Made by a program: the position numbers and the translations under genes
The notes under the pieces: model-generated
Seen by the model: only the letters and a program-made list of their open reading frames with translations
The model's database searches: none
What the model was told of the DNA's origin: nothing
DNA from: Paratinospora sagittata
Lineage: Eukaryota; Streptophyta; Magnoliopsida; Ranunculales; Menispermaceae
Length of the DNA: 64,000 bases
Reading direction: 5' to 3'
NCBI GenBank assembly: GCA_035771175.1
Contig: CM069594.1
Span: 10,602,620 to 10,666,619 of the forward strand
In this document: in pieces, positions 1-11,285 of the stretch
Position numbering within the stretch: position 1 is the first letter of the stretch
How the letters are laid out: the number at the start of each line of letters is the position of its first letter

Positions 1-3000
1 ATTATTTAAAATCAGAGAATGAGGGTTTTATAAAGTTAGAAGTTGCAGGTTAAAGAGTAAGAGAGTACGAAATGATTTGAATCAAAACATTTTTTAATCT
101 AAAGTTGTTTTGGGCGTGCGAGACAATGGGAATCATCTAGGTGTTAGTAGAGAATATTTCAATTAAGATAACCTGGTAAAAAATCTTGTAAGGAATTGAA
201 AAATCGAGCAAGTAGAAGTGCCCACCTAGTTCTCGTTAGAAATATCAGATTTTCGTCTCGGACGTGGATAGCGTGCTATTGGGTTGTGTATCATGTTCTC
301 TATTGATAGATAGCAGGTTATAGTAGGTCGATATACACAAAACCGAGAGCTCGAGTTTCTTAGACTTTCCGAGAGCGTGTTATCAAGGCCAATAGCGCGC
401 TAGTGCCCATTTTACTAAAAATGGAAGGATCACGGCAACAACTCTATAGAGAGTTATCAAAGGGGATAGCGCGCTATAGACAATTTTCCAAATAAAGAAA
501 TGTTTTATTATAGAACCCTATATGCGTGCTATCAACGCTGATAGTGCGCTAGTGCCTTCTAGAAAATTTTAGAAAATTGTTGGATAGCCTTATTCTTGAA
601 AAATTAATATTTTGACACTCAAGAACCATTCCATTAACTCAAAACATATTGATATAAGATTAAAAACTTTTAAATAATTCAAAACTCATTGAAATTGTGA
701 TTAAAAGCTTTCGGAAAACATTTTTTCAAAATGAAATACTATATCGAAGTGATTTTGATGACTTTGCAATTTTCAGAGTTTTAGTGCTGAGATTGATCGA
801 GAGGTTACCCTACGCTCCAAAGATCAATCTAATGCATTAGACAAGAGATATGTCTTCATTCTTCGAGCTTGACCTTTGTAGACTTCGAAAGCCATTGTTT
901 GATGCGTTCTTGATGCAATACAGGTGATGTGTTCTTTTTTGATGTGTTCTCTTACCGAGAACACTTCATTTACTTACAGTTTAAAAACAATAGATAGTCT
1001 CTGGAAATCTAAGCACAAAATGGATAAAATGAAGAACTTGGTGAACAATGACGTTAACATTAAGACGGATTGCGATTTTGATTCAATTCGAAGCTTGCTT
1101 TGGCAAATGCAATAATCAATACTTTCTTCTCTTGAAAAACTCTTTGGAAAGCACAATCTATGATGCAAAAATCTTGTGTGTTGTATTATTTAAAATCAGA
1201 GAATGAGGGTTTTATAAAATTAGAAGTTGCAGGTTAAAGAGTAAGAGAGTACGAAATGATTTGAATCAAAACATTGTTTAATCTAAAGTTGTTTTGGGCG
1301 TGCGAGGCAATGAGAATCATCTTGGTGTTAGTAGAGAATATTTCAATTAAGATAACCTGGCAAAAAACTGTGTAAGGAATTGAAAAATCAAGGAAGCAGA
1401 AGTGCACACATATTTCTTGTTAGAAATATCAGATTTTTGTCTCAGACGTGGATAGCATGCTATTGGGTTGTGTATCATGTTCTCTATTGATAGATAGCAG
1501 GCTATAGCAGGTCGATAAACACAGGCCCGAGAGCTCGAGTTTTTCATACTTTCCGAAAGCGTGTTATCAAGGCCAATAGCTTGCTAGTGCCCATTTTACA
1601 AAAAATGGAAGGATCACGGCAACAACTCTATAGAGAGTTATCAAAGGGGATAGCGCTATAGACAATTTTCTAAATAAACAAATGTTTTATTATAGAACCC
1701 TATATGCGTGCTATCAACGCTGATAGTGCGCTAGTGCCTTCTAGAAAATTTTGGAAAATTGTTGGATAGCCTTATTCTTGAAAAATTAATATTTTGACAC
1801 TCAAGAACCATTCCATTAACTCAAAACATATTGATATAAGATTAAAAACTTTTAAATAATTCAAAACTCATTGAAATTGTGATTAAAAGCTTTCGGAAAA
1901 CATTTTTTCAAAATGAAATACTATATCGAAGTGATTTTGATGACTTTGCAATTTTCAGAGTTTTAGTGCTGAGATTGATCGAGAGGTTACCCTACGCTCC
2001 AAAGATCAAACTAATGCATTAGACATGAGATATGTCTTCATTCTTCGAGCTTGACCTTTGTAGACTTCGAAAGCCATTGTTTGATGTGTTCTTGATGCAA
2101 TACAGGTGATGCAATCTTTTTTGATGTGTTATCTTACCGAGAGCACTTCATATACTTACAGTTTAAAACAATATATAGCCTTTGGAAATATAAGCACAAA
2201 ATGGATGAAATGAAGAACTTGGTGAACAATGACGTTATCATAAAGACAGATTGCAATTTTGATTCAATTCGAAGCTCGTTTTGGCGAATGCAAGAATCAT
2301 TACTTTCTTCTGTTGAAAAACTTTTTGGGAAGCTCAATCTATGATGCAAAAATCGTGTGTTGTATTTTTTAAAATTAGAGAATGAGTGTTTTATAAAATT
2401 AGAAGTTGCAGGTTAAATAGTAAGAGAGTACAAAATGATTTGAATCAAAACATTGTTTAATATAAAGTTGTTTTGGGCGTGTGAGACAATGGGAATCATC
2501 TAGGTGTTAGTCGAGAATATTTCAATTAAGATAACCTGGCAAAAAACTGTGTAAGGAATAGAAAAATCGAGCAAGCAGAAGTGCCCACATACTTATCGTT
2601 AGAAATATCAGATTTTTGTCTCAGACGTGGATAGCGTGCTATTGGTTTGTGTATCATGTTCTCTTTTGACAGATAGCAGGCTATAGCAGGTCGATAAACA
2701 CAAACCCGAGAGCTCGAGTTTCTCAGTCTTTCCGATAGCGTGTTATCAAGGCCTATAGCGCGCTATTGCCCATTTTACTAAAAATGGAAGGATGACGGCA
2801 ACAGCTCTATAGCGAGTTATCAAAGGGGATAGCGCATTGTAGACAATTTTCCAAAAAAACAAATGTTATATTATAGATCCCTATCAGGGTGCTATCAACG
2901 CTGATAGTGCGCTAGTGCCTTCTGGAAAATTTTGGCAATTTGTTGGATAGCATTATTCTTGAAAAATTAATATTTTGACACTCAAGAACCATTCCATTGA

Positions 3001-4061
3001 CTCAAAACATATTGATATAAGATTAGAAACTTTTAAATAATTCGAAACTCATTGAAATTATGATTAAAACATTTCGAAAAACATTTTTTCAAAATGAAAT
3101 ACTATATCGAAGTGATTTTGATGACTTCGCAATTTTCAGAGTTTTAGTGCTGAGATTGATCGAGAGGTGGTACACTCCAAAGATCAAACTAATGCATTAG
3201 ACATGAGATATGTCTTCATTCTCCGAGCTTGATCTTTGTAGACTTCGAAAGCTATTGTTTGATGTGTTCTTGATGCAATACAGGTGGTGTGTTCTTTTTT
3301 GATGTGTTCTTTTACCGAGAACACTTCATATACTTATAGTTTAAAACAAGAGATAGCCTCTGGAAATCTGAGCACAAAATGGATAAAATGAAGAACTTTG
3401 TGAACAATGACGTTATCATCAAGACAGATTGCAATTTTGATTCAATTCGAAGCTTGTTTTGGAGAATGAAAGAATCAATACTTTCTTCTCTTGAAAAACT
3501 CTTTGGAAAGCTCAATCTATGTTGCAAAAATCGTGTGTGTTGTATTTTTTTAAAATTAGAGAATGAGTGTTTTATAAAATTAGAAGTGGCAGGTAAAAGA
3601 GTAAGAGAGTACAAAATGACTTGAATCAAAACGTTGTTTAATCTAAAGTTATTTTGGGCGTGTGAGACAATGGGAATCATCTTGGTGTTAGTAAAGAATA
3701 TTTCAATTAAGATAACCTGGCAAAAAACTGTGTAAGGAATTGAAAAATCAAGCAAGCAGAAGTGCACACATATTTGTCGTTAGAAATATCAGATTTTTGT
3801 CTCAGACGTGGATCATGTTCTCTATTGATAGATAGCCGGCTATAGCAGGTCGATGTACACAAACCCGAGAGCTCGAGTTTTTCAAACTTTTCGATGGTGT
3901 GTTATCAAGGCCTATAGCGCGCTATTGCCCATTTTACTAAAAATGGAAGGAGCACGACAGCAGCTCTATAACTCAAAGGGGAAAATGCGCTATAGAAAAT
4001 TTTTCAAAAAAATAAATGTTTTATTATAGAACCTTATCAGCGTGCTATCAACACTGATAGT
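1..4061 (+). repeat. 1.19-kb satellite array, left block (copies 1-3 and part of 4)
   Basis: Tandem monomers in one orientation. Using the hairpin GTGTTCTC...GAGAACAC as phase mark, copies start at 944, 2126 and 3304, giving periods of 1182 and 1178 bp. This left family lacks about 25 bp (the stretch with TTAGTTGTAGCTCTCAG before the A-run) that most later copies carry, and reads TTGATGCAATACAGG instead. The short reading frames on both strands (about 60-150 codons) recur only because the monomer recurs. Several plus-strand frames begin at GTG rather than ATG, so I do not call genes here. The block is broken at 4062 by a solo LTR. Confidence 0.95.
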
Positions 4062-4066
4062 GTACT
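4062..4066. other. Target-site duplication of the solo LTR (left copy; right copy 5386-5390)
   Basis: GTACT is present on both sides of the LTR. Other monomers read GTGCGCTAGTGCC here, so the target was a slightly diverged monomer, and one GTACT is the duplicate made by integration. Confidence 0.93.
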
Positions 4067-5385
4067 TGTAATACCCTGTATTTCGCAAAAAAAAAAAATT
4101 CGGTTGGGTAGATGTGCCCGGAAGTCTAGGCAGCCCACCCGGACTTCCAGGCGCCAAAACCTCTATATAAACCAACCCTCTCCTTTTCATTTTTCACAGC
4201 AAATTCACTCCAAACTGTGATTTTTTCTCCTCTTTTCACTCAATACTAGTTTTTAGTCTTTTGAGACTCTTAGTTCGAGACTCTCGGTGCGGTACGACGA
4301 AGTTCTGTCCGGAGGAAAGCGCAAGATCTGAAAAAGAAGAAGTTCTTATCTGAAGGTGGGGAACGAAACATAGGTTTGCATGTTTTATAACTTTTATTAA
4401 AGTTTACATTCAGTTATTATTATATCTACTATTCATTTACACTGCATTATGTCATATAATGTTTATACTGTCGCACTTATGCCTGTACCCTTGGAATTCA
4501 CGTATTATATTGTTATAATGTCAGATTTGTGGTCAATCTGACTCAACTAGACTCGGTCTTGTCCTCAGTAACCTTAAAGAGTGAACGGGAGGTAGCGGGC
4601 TGCTTTAGGCGATTGGTATTTAAGCATACCTTGTGTCTAACCTCTCAACTGGGGACTGATCTAGTTGGTCTTATTGAAAGCTATCAGCTTATACAAGTAA
4701 TACTGAATGTCCTAACCTTGCACGTCGTGATACCAACTCTGATAAGGATCACCAGACGTTGCCAAAGTCAGTCTAAATGTCAAGAAAAGACCAGACCAAT
4801 AGACTAGACCAGTTCATGCATTGGCATCATACATATCACCACCTAGGGACGTATATGGTTTATGACTCATACAATAGTTAGGAGCATTGCTCCCTATTCA
4901 TTATATTTCTCTGGAGAGGGACGTACATGAGAACCCGGTTACGCCTGGGGAGGGACATCAGTACATGAATCCATAGCACCGTTCCTGAGGAGGGACGTAC
5001 AATAGAACCTGGCTATGCCAGGGGAGAACGTCCGGACGGACATTTGTACGTGAACTCAGGCGATGTACGTTCATCAAACCAATACGAGACGGTGTCATGC
5101 ATACATACATATTGATTGATTATGGTACTCACATGTGTACTTAAGATATTTGATATTGAAGTTTGCTTTATTAATTGTTATACTCATGAACTATTTACCA
5201 ACTGAGTACGTTAAGCTCACTCCATTATTATCAAATCTTTCACAGGAAATTAGGGAGGACTGGGTGCAGGTTATGGGGCCCACATTTTGTACCCTTTGTA
5301 TTATTCATTGGGGTTTTTGGGGAGTATGTTCCCTTGACCATTTCCCCGTCCGCGAGTGTACCGCTGGTTTAGGCGGGTTGTGACA
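4067..5385 (+). mobile_element. Solo LTR of the resident chromovirus family, flanked by 5-bp TSD
   Basis: The 1319-bp segment starts TGTAATACCCTG and ends GGTTGTGACA, the same termini as the LTRs of E1-E3 but in the opposite orientation. The satellite is interrupted cleanly: GTACT stands at 4062-4066 and again at 5386-5390, and the satellite continues in phase, so this is a precise insertion later reduced to one LTR by LTR-LTR recombination. U3 holds an A-run and GC-rich inverted motifs (CCGGACTTCCAGGC), then a TATA box. R/U5 holds a degenerate duplication of about 75 bp built on GAGGGACGTACAT (about 4915-5080). A reading frame of about 80 codons near 5135-5383 recurs in other LTRs through homology; I see no reason to call it a gene. 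Confidence 0.95.
4164..4171 (+). promoter_or_regulatory. TATA box of the solo LTR
   Basis: TATATAAA lies about 100 bp inside the LTR, directly after the GC-rich U3 motifs. The same box sits at the equivalent place in the other LTRs (minus strand near 7434-7440, 17036-17043, 26925-26931, 27822-27829 and 60315-60322). Transcription would be expected to start roughly 25-35 bp downstream, which would define the U3/R boundary (inference). Confidence 0.7.
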
Positions 5386-5390
5386 GTACT

Positions 5391-7386
5391 AGTGCCTTCT
5401 GGAAAATTTTGGCAAATTGCTAGATAGCCTTATTTTTGAAAAATTAATATTTTGACAGTCAAGAACCATTCCATTGGCTCAAAACATATTGAAATAAGAT
5501 TAAAAACTTTTAAATAATTCAAAACTCATTGAAATTATGATTAAAACCTTTCAGAAAACATTTTTTCAAAATCAAATACTATATCGAAGTGATTTTGATG
5601 ACTTTGCAATTTTCAGAGTTTTAGTGCTGAGATTGATCGAGAGGTTACCCTACACACCAAAGATCAAACTAATGCATTAGACATGAGATATGTCTTCGTT
5701 CTTCGAGCTTGATCTTTGTAGACTTAGCAAGCTATTGTTTGATGTGTTCTTGATGCAATACAGGTGACGTGTTCTTTTTTTATGTGTTCTCTTACCGAGA
5801 ACACTTCATATACTTACAGTTTAAAACAATAGATAGCCTCTGGAAAACTAAGCACAAAATGGATAAAATAAAGAACTTGGTGAACAATGACGTTATCATC
5901 AAGACCGATTGCAGTTTTGATTCAATTCGAAGCTTGTTTTGGCGAATGCAAGAATCATTACTTTCTTCTCTTGAAAAACTCTTTGGAAAGCTCAATCTAA
6001 GTTGCAAAAATCGTGTGTGTTGTATTTTTTAAAATCAGAGAATGAGTGTTTTATAAAATTATAAGTTGCAGGTTAAGGAGTAAGAGAGTACAGAATGATT
6101 TGAATCAAAACATTGTTTAATCTAAAGTTGTTTTGGGCGTGCGAGACAATGAGAATCATCTAGGTGTTAGTAGAGAATATTTCAATTAAGATAACCTGGC
6201 AAAAAACCGTGTAAGGAATATCAGACTTTTGTCTCAAACGTGGATAGCGTGCTATTGGCTTGTGTATCATGTTCTCTATTGACAAATAGCAGGCTATAGC
6301 AGGTCGATATACACAAACCCGAGAGCTCGAGTTTTTCTGACTTTCCGATAACGTGTTATCATGGCCTATAGCACGCTATTGCCCATTTTACTAAAAATAG
6401 AAAGATCACGGCAACAGCTTTATAGTGAGTTATCAAAGGCGATAGCGCGCCATAGACAATTTTCTGAAGAAATAAATGTTTTATTATTGAACCCTACCAG
6501 CGTGCTATCAACACTGATAGTGTGTTAGTGCCTTCTGAAAAATTTTGGCAAATTGCGGGATAGCCTTCTTTTTGAAAATTAATATTTTGATACTCAAGAA
6601 CCATTCCATTGACTCAAAACACTTTGATATAAGGTTAAACACTTTTAAATAATTCAAAGCTCATTGAAATTATGATTAAAACCTTTCGAAAAACATTTGT
6701 CCAAAACGAAATACAATATCGAAGGGATTTTGAAGACTTTGTAATTTTCAGAGTTTTAGTGCTGAGATTGATCGGAAGGTTACCCTACACACCAAAGATC
6801 AAACTAATGCATTAGACATGAGATATGTCTTCGTTCTTCGAGCTTGATCTTTGTAAACTTCGATAGCTATTGTTTGATGTGTTGTTGATGATTAGTTGTA
6901 GCTCTCAAAAAAAAAATACAGGTGATGTGTTCTTGTTTGATGTGGTCTCTTAACGAGAACACTTCATATACTTACAGTTTAAAACAATAGATAGCCTCTA
7001 GAAATCTCAGCACAAAAGGGATAAAATGAAGAACTTGCAAAATAATGAGGTTATCTTCAAAACAGTTTGCAATTTTGATTCGGTTCGAAGGTTTTTTGGG
7101 CAAATACGAGAATCACGACTTTCTTCTATTTAAACACCCTTCGGAAAGCTCAGTCTAACTTGCAAAAATCGTGTGTGTTGTATCTTTGAAAATTAGAGAA
7201 TGAGTGTTTTATAAAATTAGTCGTTGCAGGTTAAAGGGAAAGAGGGTACAAAATAATTTGAATTCAAAACATTATTTAATCTAAAGTTGTTTTGGGCGTG
7301 CGAGACAATGAGAATCATCTTAGGTGTTAGTAGAGAATATTTCAATTAAGAAAACCTGGCAAAACTGTTTAAGGAATAGAATATTT
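5391..7386 (+). repeat. 1.19-kb satellite array, continuation (copies 4-5)
   Basis: The satellite resumes at AGTGCCTTCTGG directly after the TSD. Hairpin phase marks fall at 5784 and about 6942 (1158 bp). Copy 5 has the TTAGTTGTAGCTCTC stretch and the duplicated GTGTTCTTGTTTGATGTG segment also seen in the far right family (from 52871), so it belongs with those rather than with copies 1-4. The array ends at an irregular junction with the E1 LTR remnant near 7378-7391. Confidence 0.93.
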
Positions 7387-7555
7387 CAATTTGGAGTGAA
7401 TTTGGTGTGAAAAATGAAGAGGAGAGGGTTGGTTTATATAAGGGTTTTGGCGCCTGGAAGTCCAGGCGGGCTGCCGGGACTTCCGGGCAGGTGCCTGAAC
7501 TTCCAGGCACCTATGGCCAATTTTTTTTTTTTTTTGTGAAATACAGGGTATTACA
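7387..7555 (-). mobile_element. E1 3' LTR remnant (U3 to about R start only)
   Basis: Ends in GGGTATTACA at 7555, next to the PPT. It contains the TATA box (minus strand, 7434-7440) and GC-rich U3 motifs of the GGACTTCC type. Compared with the solo LTR it stops just past the likely transcription start; the remaining 1.1 kb or so and about 0.5 kb of flanking satellite are missing. The junction contains AGAATATTTCAATT (7378-7391), which also occurs at 7334-7347 in the adjacent satellite. This looks like filler DNA from end-joining repair. Confidence 0.88.
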
Positions 7556-7574
7556 CTCTACCCCCCTTAAAGGG
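7556..7574 (-). other. E1 polypurine tract
   Basis: On the minus strand a purine-rich run with TTTAAGGGGGGTAGAG lies immediately before the LTR start TGTAATAC. This is the plus-strand DNA primer site of LTR retroelements. The same tract occurs in E2 and E3. Confidence 0.88.
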
Positions 7575-7589
7575 ATTTCGCCCTCGAAA

Positions 7590-7728
7590 TCAATTCAAGT
7601 AGTTATGATGGTTATTTGCTTGAGATCCACTGCCGGCGTCATCTCTAGCGAGTTCAGGATGGCGCTTGTATGGTCCCTGAACAACACTGTGGCTGGTGGA
7701 GTCCTCATTATCATAAAACCATGGAGTA
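7590..7728 (-). pseudogene. E1 ORF3 remnant (C-terminal part of the pol-downstream ORF)
   Basis: On the minus strand this reads, without a stop, a peptide of about 45 residues that includes PWFYDNED, PELARDDAGS and HHNYLN, then TGA at 7592-7590. The C-terminus of ORF3 in E3 matches at most positions, including the stop. In E1 the upstream part has been lost: the sequence jumps at about 7727 to the stretch that in E3 lies upstream of the ORF3 start. The function is unknown; the visible part is acidic and polar. Confidence 0.65.
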
Positions 7729-7782
7729 AACAAAGTTTCATCATTTTATTGATTAGTGAGAATAGTATAATATATCACATCA

Positions 7783-10700
7783 TCAGTTGGAGCTAGAAAA
7801 TAATTCAAGGTATTTCTGTTTAATTGTTGCTTCTAGTTCCCATGTTGCTTCCTCTACGCCGTGGTGATCCCAGAGCACTTTCACAAGCGGTATGCTACGT
7901 CGCCGTAGTTCTTGAGTTTTTCTATCTAAAATTTGTATCGCTCTCTCTTGATACTTATTTTCTTCCTCAACCCGAACCTCGACTAAAGGGATGATATGCG
8001 AAGGATCAGGACGATACTTGCGAAGCATAGATATGTGAAAAACGTCATGAACCTTAGTCATGGACGATGGAAGGGACAGATGATACGGAACTTTGCCAAT
8101 ACGTTCAATGATCTGAAATGGACTGATATACCGCGGGGAGAGCTTTCATTTGATCCCAAAGCGTTTGACACCTCTTGTGGGCTGGACTTTTAGAAAAACA
8201 AAGTCCCCCCTTATCAAATTGTAGAGGTTGTCTCCGCTTGTCAGCATAGCTCTTTTGTCGACTTTGTGCAACACGAAGTCATTCCTTTACTAGTGTGATC
8301 TTCTCAGAAGTCTCTTAAACTAGGTCAAGGCCTAACTGCGGTCGATCTGCCATATCTAACCAACAGATCGGAGATCTGCATGGTCGACCATAGAGAGCCT
8401 CGTATGGTGCCATGCCGATACTAGTTTAGTAGCTGTTGTTGTATGCAAACTCAGCTAAATGTAAATACTTTGTCCATCCGTCATTAAAGTCCAAAATGCA
8501 ACACCGCAACATGTCTTCTAAGATTTGGATAAGCCGCTCTAACTGCCCATCAGTCTGAGGGTGGAAGGCTGTGCTCATAGTGATCTTAGAACGCATTCTA
8601 TGCTGGAAGCTTTTCCAAAAGTTGGATGTAAATCGAGGATCCCGATCAGAGACGATTGTGAGTGGTATGCCATGAAGGCGTACGATCTCTCTTTCATATA
8701 GTTCTGCAAGTTTTGCGTGGTTTTCCGTGAACTTTATTGGCAAGAAATGTGCAGACTTTGTAATTTTGTCAATGATAACCCAGATAACATCTTGGCGTGA
8801 CAAAATCCATTGCGATGTTCTCCCATTTCCATTTTCCAATAGGTAACGGCTGGAGAAGTCCAGAGGGAAGTCTTTGTTCTGCCTTAACTTTCTAGCAAAT
8901 GAGACATCGAGCAACAAAATCTGCAATTGCCTTCTTCATTCCAGAAAACCAGAATTGTCGCTTGACATTCTTGTACATCTTGTCACCCCCAGGATGCATA
9001 GCGTACCGCGAACAGTGCATCTCAGTAAGCAGTTCGTTCCAGACCTCAGGATCGTTCGGTAGACAGAGACATTTTTTTATAGAAAACGGCCCCGTCGTCT
9101 GAGACCGACCAGTAAGGAAAGTCCTCTCCGCAGAGTAGAAGTTCTCGTTTCTCCATTAACATAGGGTCATTGGCTTGAACAGCTGAGATCTTTCAAACTA
9201 GCTCAGAGTTGGCTGATAATTGAGAGAGTCGTGGTCTTGGTCCCTCTTCGTTCAGCTGTAGGTTAAAGTTCTCCATCTCTGTAGCCAACTTCCCTATTTC
9301 GTAGTTGAGGGTGCAAGCAACGTAAGATTTTCTACTCAGGGCATCGGCCACAACATTGGCCTTTCCGGGATGGTACTGGAGTTGAAAGTCATATTCTTTG
9401 AAGAATTCCAACCATCGTCTCTAGCGGAGGTTTAGGTCTCGCTGAGTGTATATGTACTTAAGACTCTTGTGATCTGAGAAGACCTCAAACCGTTCACTGT
9501 ATAGGTAATGACTCCATAACTTTAGTGCAAACACAACTGCTGCAAGTTCTAAGTCATGTGTTGGGTAATTACCATCATGAATCTTCAGTTGCCTGGAGGC
9601 ATATGCAACAACTAGGCCTTCTTGCATTAGTACGGCACCTAAGCCTTGAAGAGAGGCGTCGGTGTATAGTGAAAATCCAATTGCATTTCTTGGAGTGATA
9701 AGTACAGGTGCCGTCGTGAGGTGTTTCTTCAATTCCTGAAATGATGCTTCACAAGCGAGATTCCAGATGAATCGCACGTCTTTTCGAGTTAGCTTGGTCA
9801 TAGGTTCAGCAATTTTTGAGAAGTCCTTGATAAAGCGTCTGTAATAGCCAGCCAAACCATGAAAACTCCTAATCAGAGTAACAGTGGTAGGCTGCTTCCA
9901 GTTTAAAACTGCTTCAACCTTAGAAGGATCTACCGCAATGCCATTGCCTGAAACCACATGGCCTAGGAATTGAACTCTCTTCGCCCAAAATTCACACTTA
10001 CTCAACTTTGCATACAGTTGGTGGCGTCTCAGGGTTTGGAGGACTATCTTCAGATGTATCTTATGGTCTTCCTCGGTTGAGGAGTATATCAAGATGTCAT
10101 CCACAAAAACCACCACGAATCGGTTTAAGTATAACCTGAAAATGCGATTCATCAAATCCATGAATGCAGCGGGTGCATTTTTAAACCGAATGACATAACC
10201 AAGAACTCGTAGTGACCGTATCAAGTCCTAAATGCCGTCTTGGTGATGTCCGACTCTCGGATCCGGAGTTGGTGATAATCGGATCGTAAATCGATCGTAG
10301 AGAAGTATTTGGCATCTCTAAGTTGGTCGAACAAGTCATCGATCCTGGGTAATGGATATCTGTTCTTGATGGTGACGTTATTCAACTTGCGATAGTCGAT
10401 GCAAAGTCATAACGAACCATCCTTTTTGCGAACAAACAGAACTGGAGCACCCCAAGGTGATGAACTCTTTCGGATGAAGCCATTACTCTCTAATTCCTTC
10501 AGTTGTTTGTCTAATTCGACCAGCTCGACATTTGACATTCTGTATGGCGGAATTGAGATAGGTCCTGTCCCAGGTATGAGGTTGATCTCAAAATCGAATT
10601 CCCTAACTGGAGGTAGACCAGGAAGGTCACTTTAAAAGACTGTTGGGAATTCAGATATGACTGGACCATCGTGTACTTCGAGGGGGTACAGTGCTGGTGA

Positions 10701-11285
10701 TTCATTGCTGTCACCAAGGGATAACGCTCGAAGTTGTGACTTGAGAAGAACAACTGTTGATTTGTGTATCCATTTCCTTGTTCCGTGAACCTTGACAAAC
10801 TCTCTTGTAGGCAAGGTTAACTGAACTTGCTTCTTCGTACAGTCAATCTTTGCATTCAGTGGTGTGACCCAGTCCATGCCGAGGATGATGTCGAAGTCTT
10901 CAATATCCATCACAAAAAGATCTGCATATATTATCTATTCTAACATTCGAAGCTCACATCGAGAACACTGCAAATTCACGTCAGTACCAGATCCGAATGG
11001 TGATGTGACATGGAGTGTGATGGGTGTGGGTTCAGGATACAGGCCTAAATGTCTTACCAATACTGATGATATAAAAGAATGCGTAGCACCTGAATCAAAC
11101 AAAACATGCACCATTGTATTGAACAAAGGAAAGGTACCTTCGACTACATTGTTGTCTGGGAAGGGTTGTTGAGCGATGGCATATGCTCTGCCCTGATTCC
11201 GTTGACCCTAGTTCTGCTGGTTCTGCTTGGGTTTGGCATTTGCAGCAGGTGGTGCTTGTTGCACTGGAACAATGAGAATAGGTTG
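7783..11285 (-). pseudogene. E1 pol: protease, reverse transcriptase, RNase H, integrase, chromodomain (broken)
   Basis: Aspartic protease with DSGATHSF near 11096-11073. Reverse transcriptase in 10900-9900 with an intact FVDDILIYS catalytic box (about 10100). RNase H with [10 protein letters not shown] and [10 protein letters not shown] (about 9690-9440). Integrase with VSDRDPRF and GQLERLIQILED (about 8660-8510). The C-terminal chromodomain ends in VKVLWDHHGVEEATWELE (8061-7783, TGA at 7783). Breaks include stops near 9421 (Gln to TAG) and 9193-9195 (TGA), shifts around 10224-10630, and a deletion of about 23 bp in the integrase near 8800 relative to E2. It cannot make a full polyprotein. 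gag and pol would have been one frame, as E2 shows. Confidence 0.92.

Noticed and set aside
3312..3767. Minus-strand frame of 151 codons in satellite copy 3
   Set aside because: It is open only in this copy; equivalent regions elsewhere are interrupted, so it is a chance opening in the repeat.
5135..5383. Conserved frame of about 80 codons in the LTRs (also 16002-16229, 25767-25994, 27065-27298)
   Set aside because: The four copies are the same LTR segment, so similarity is expected; the E3 LTR copy is shifted. No start context or domain supports a gene.
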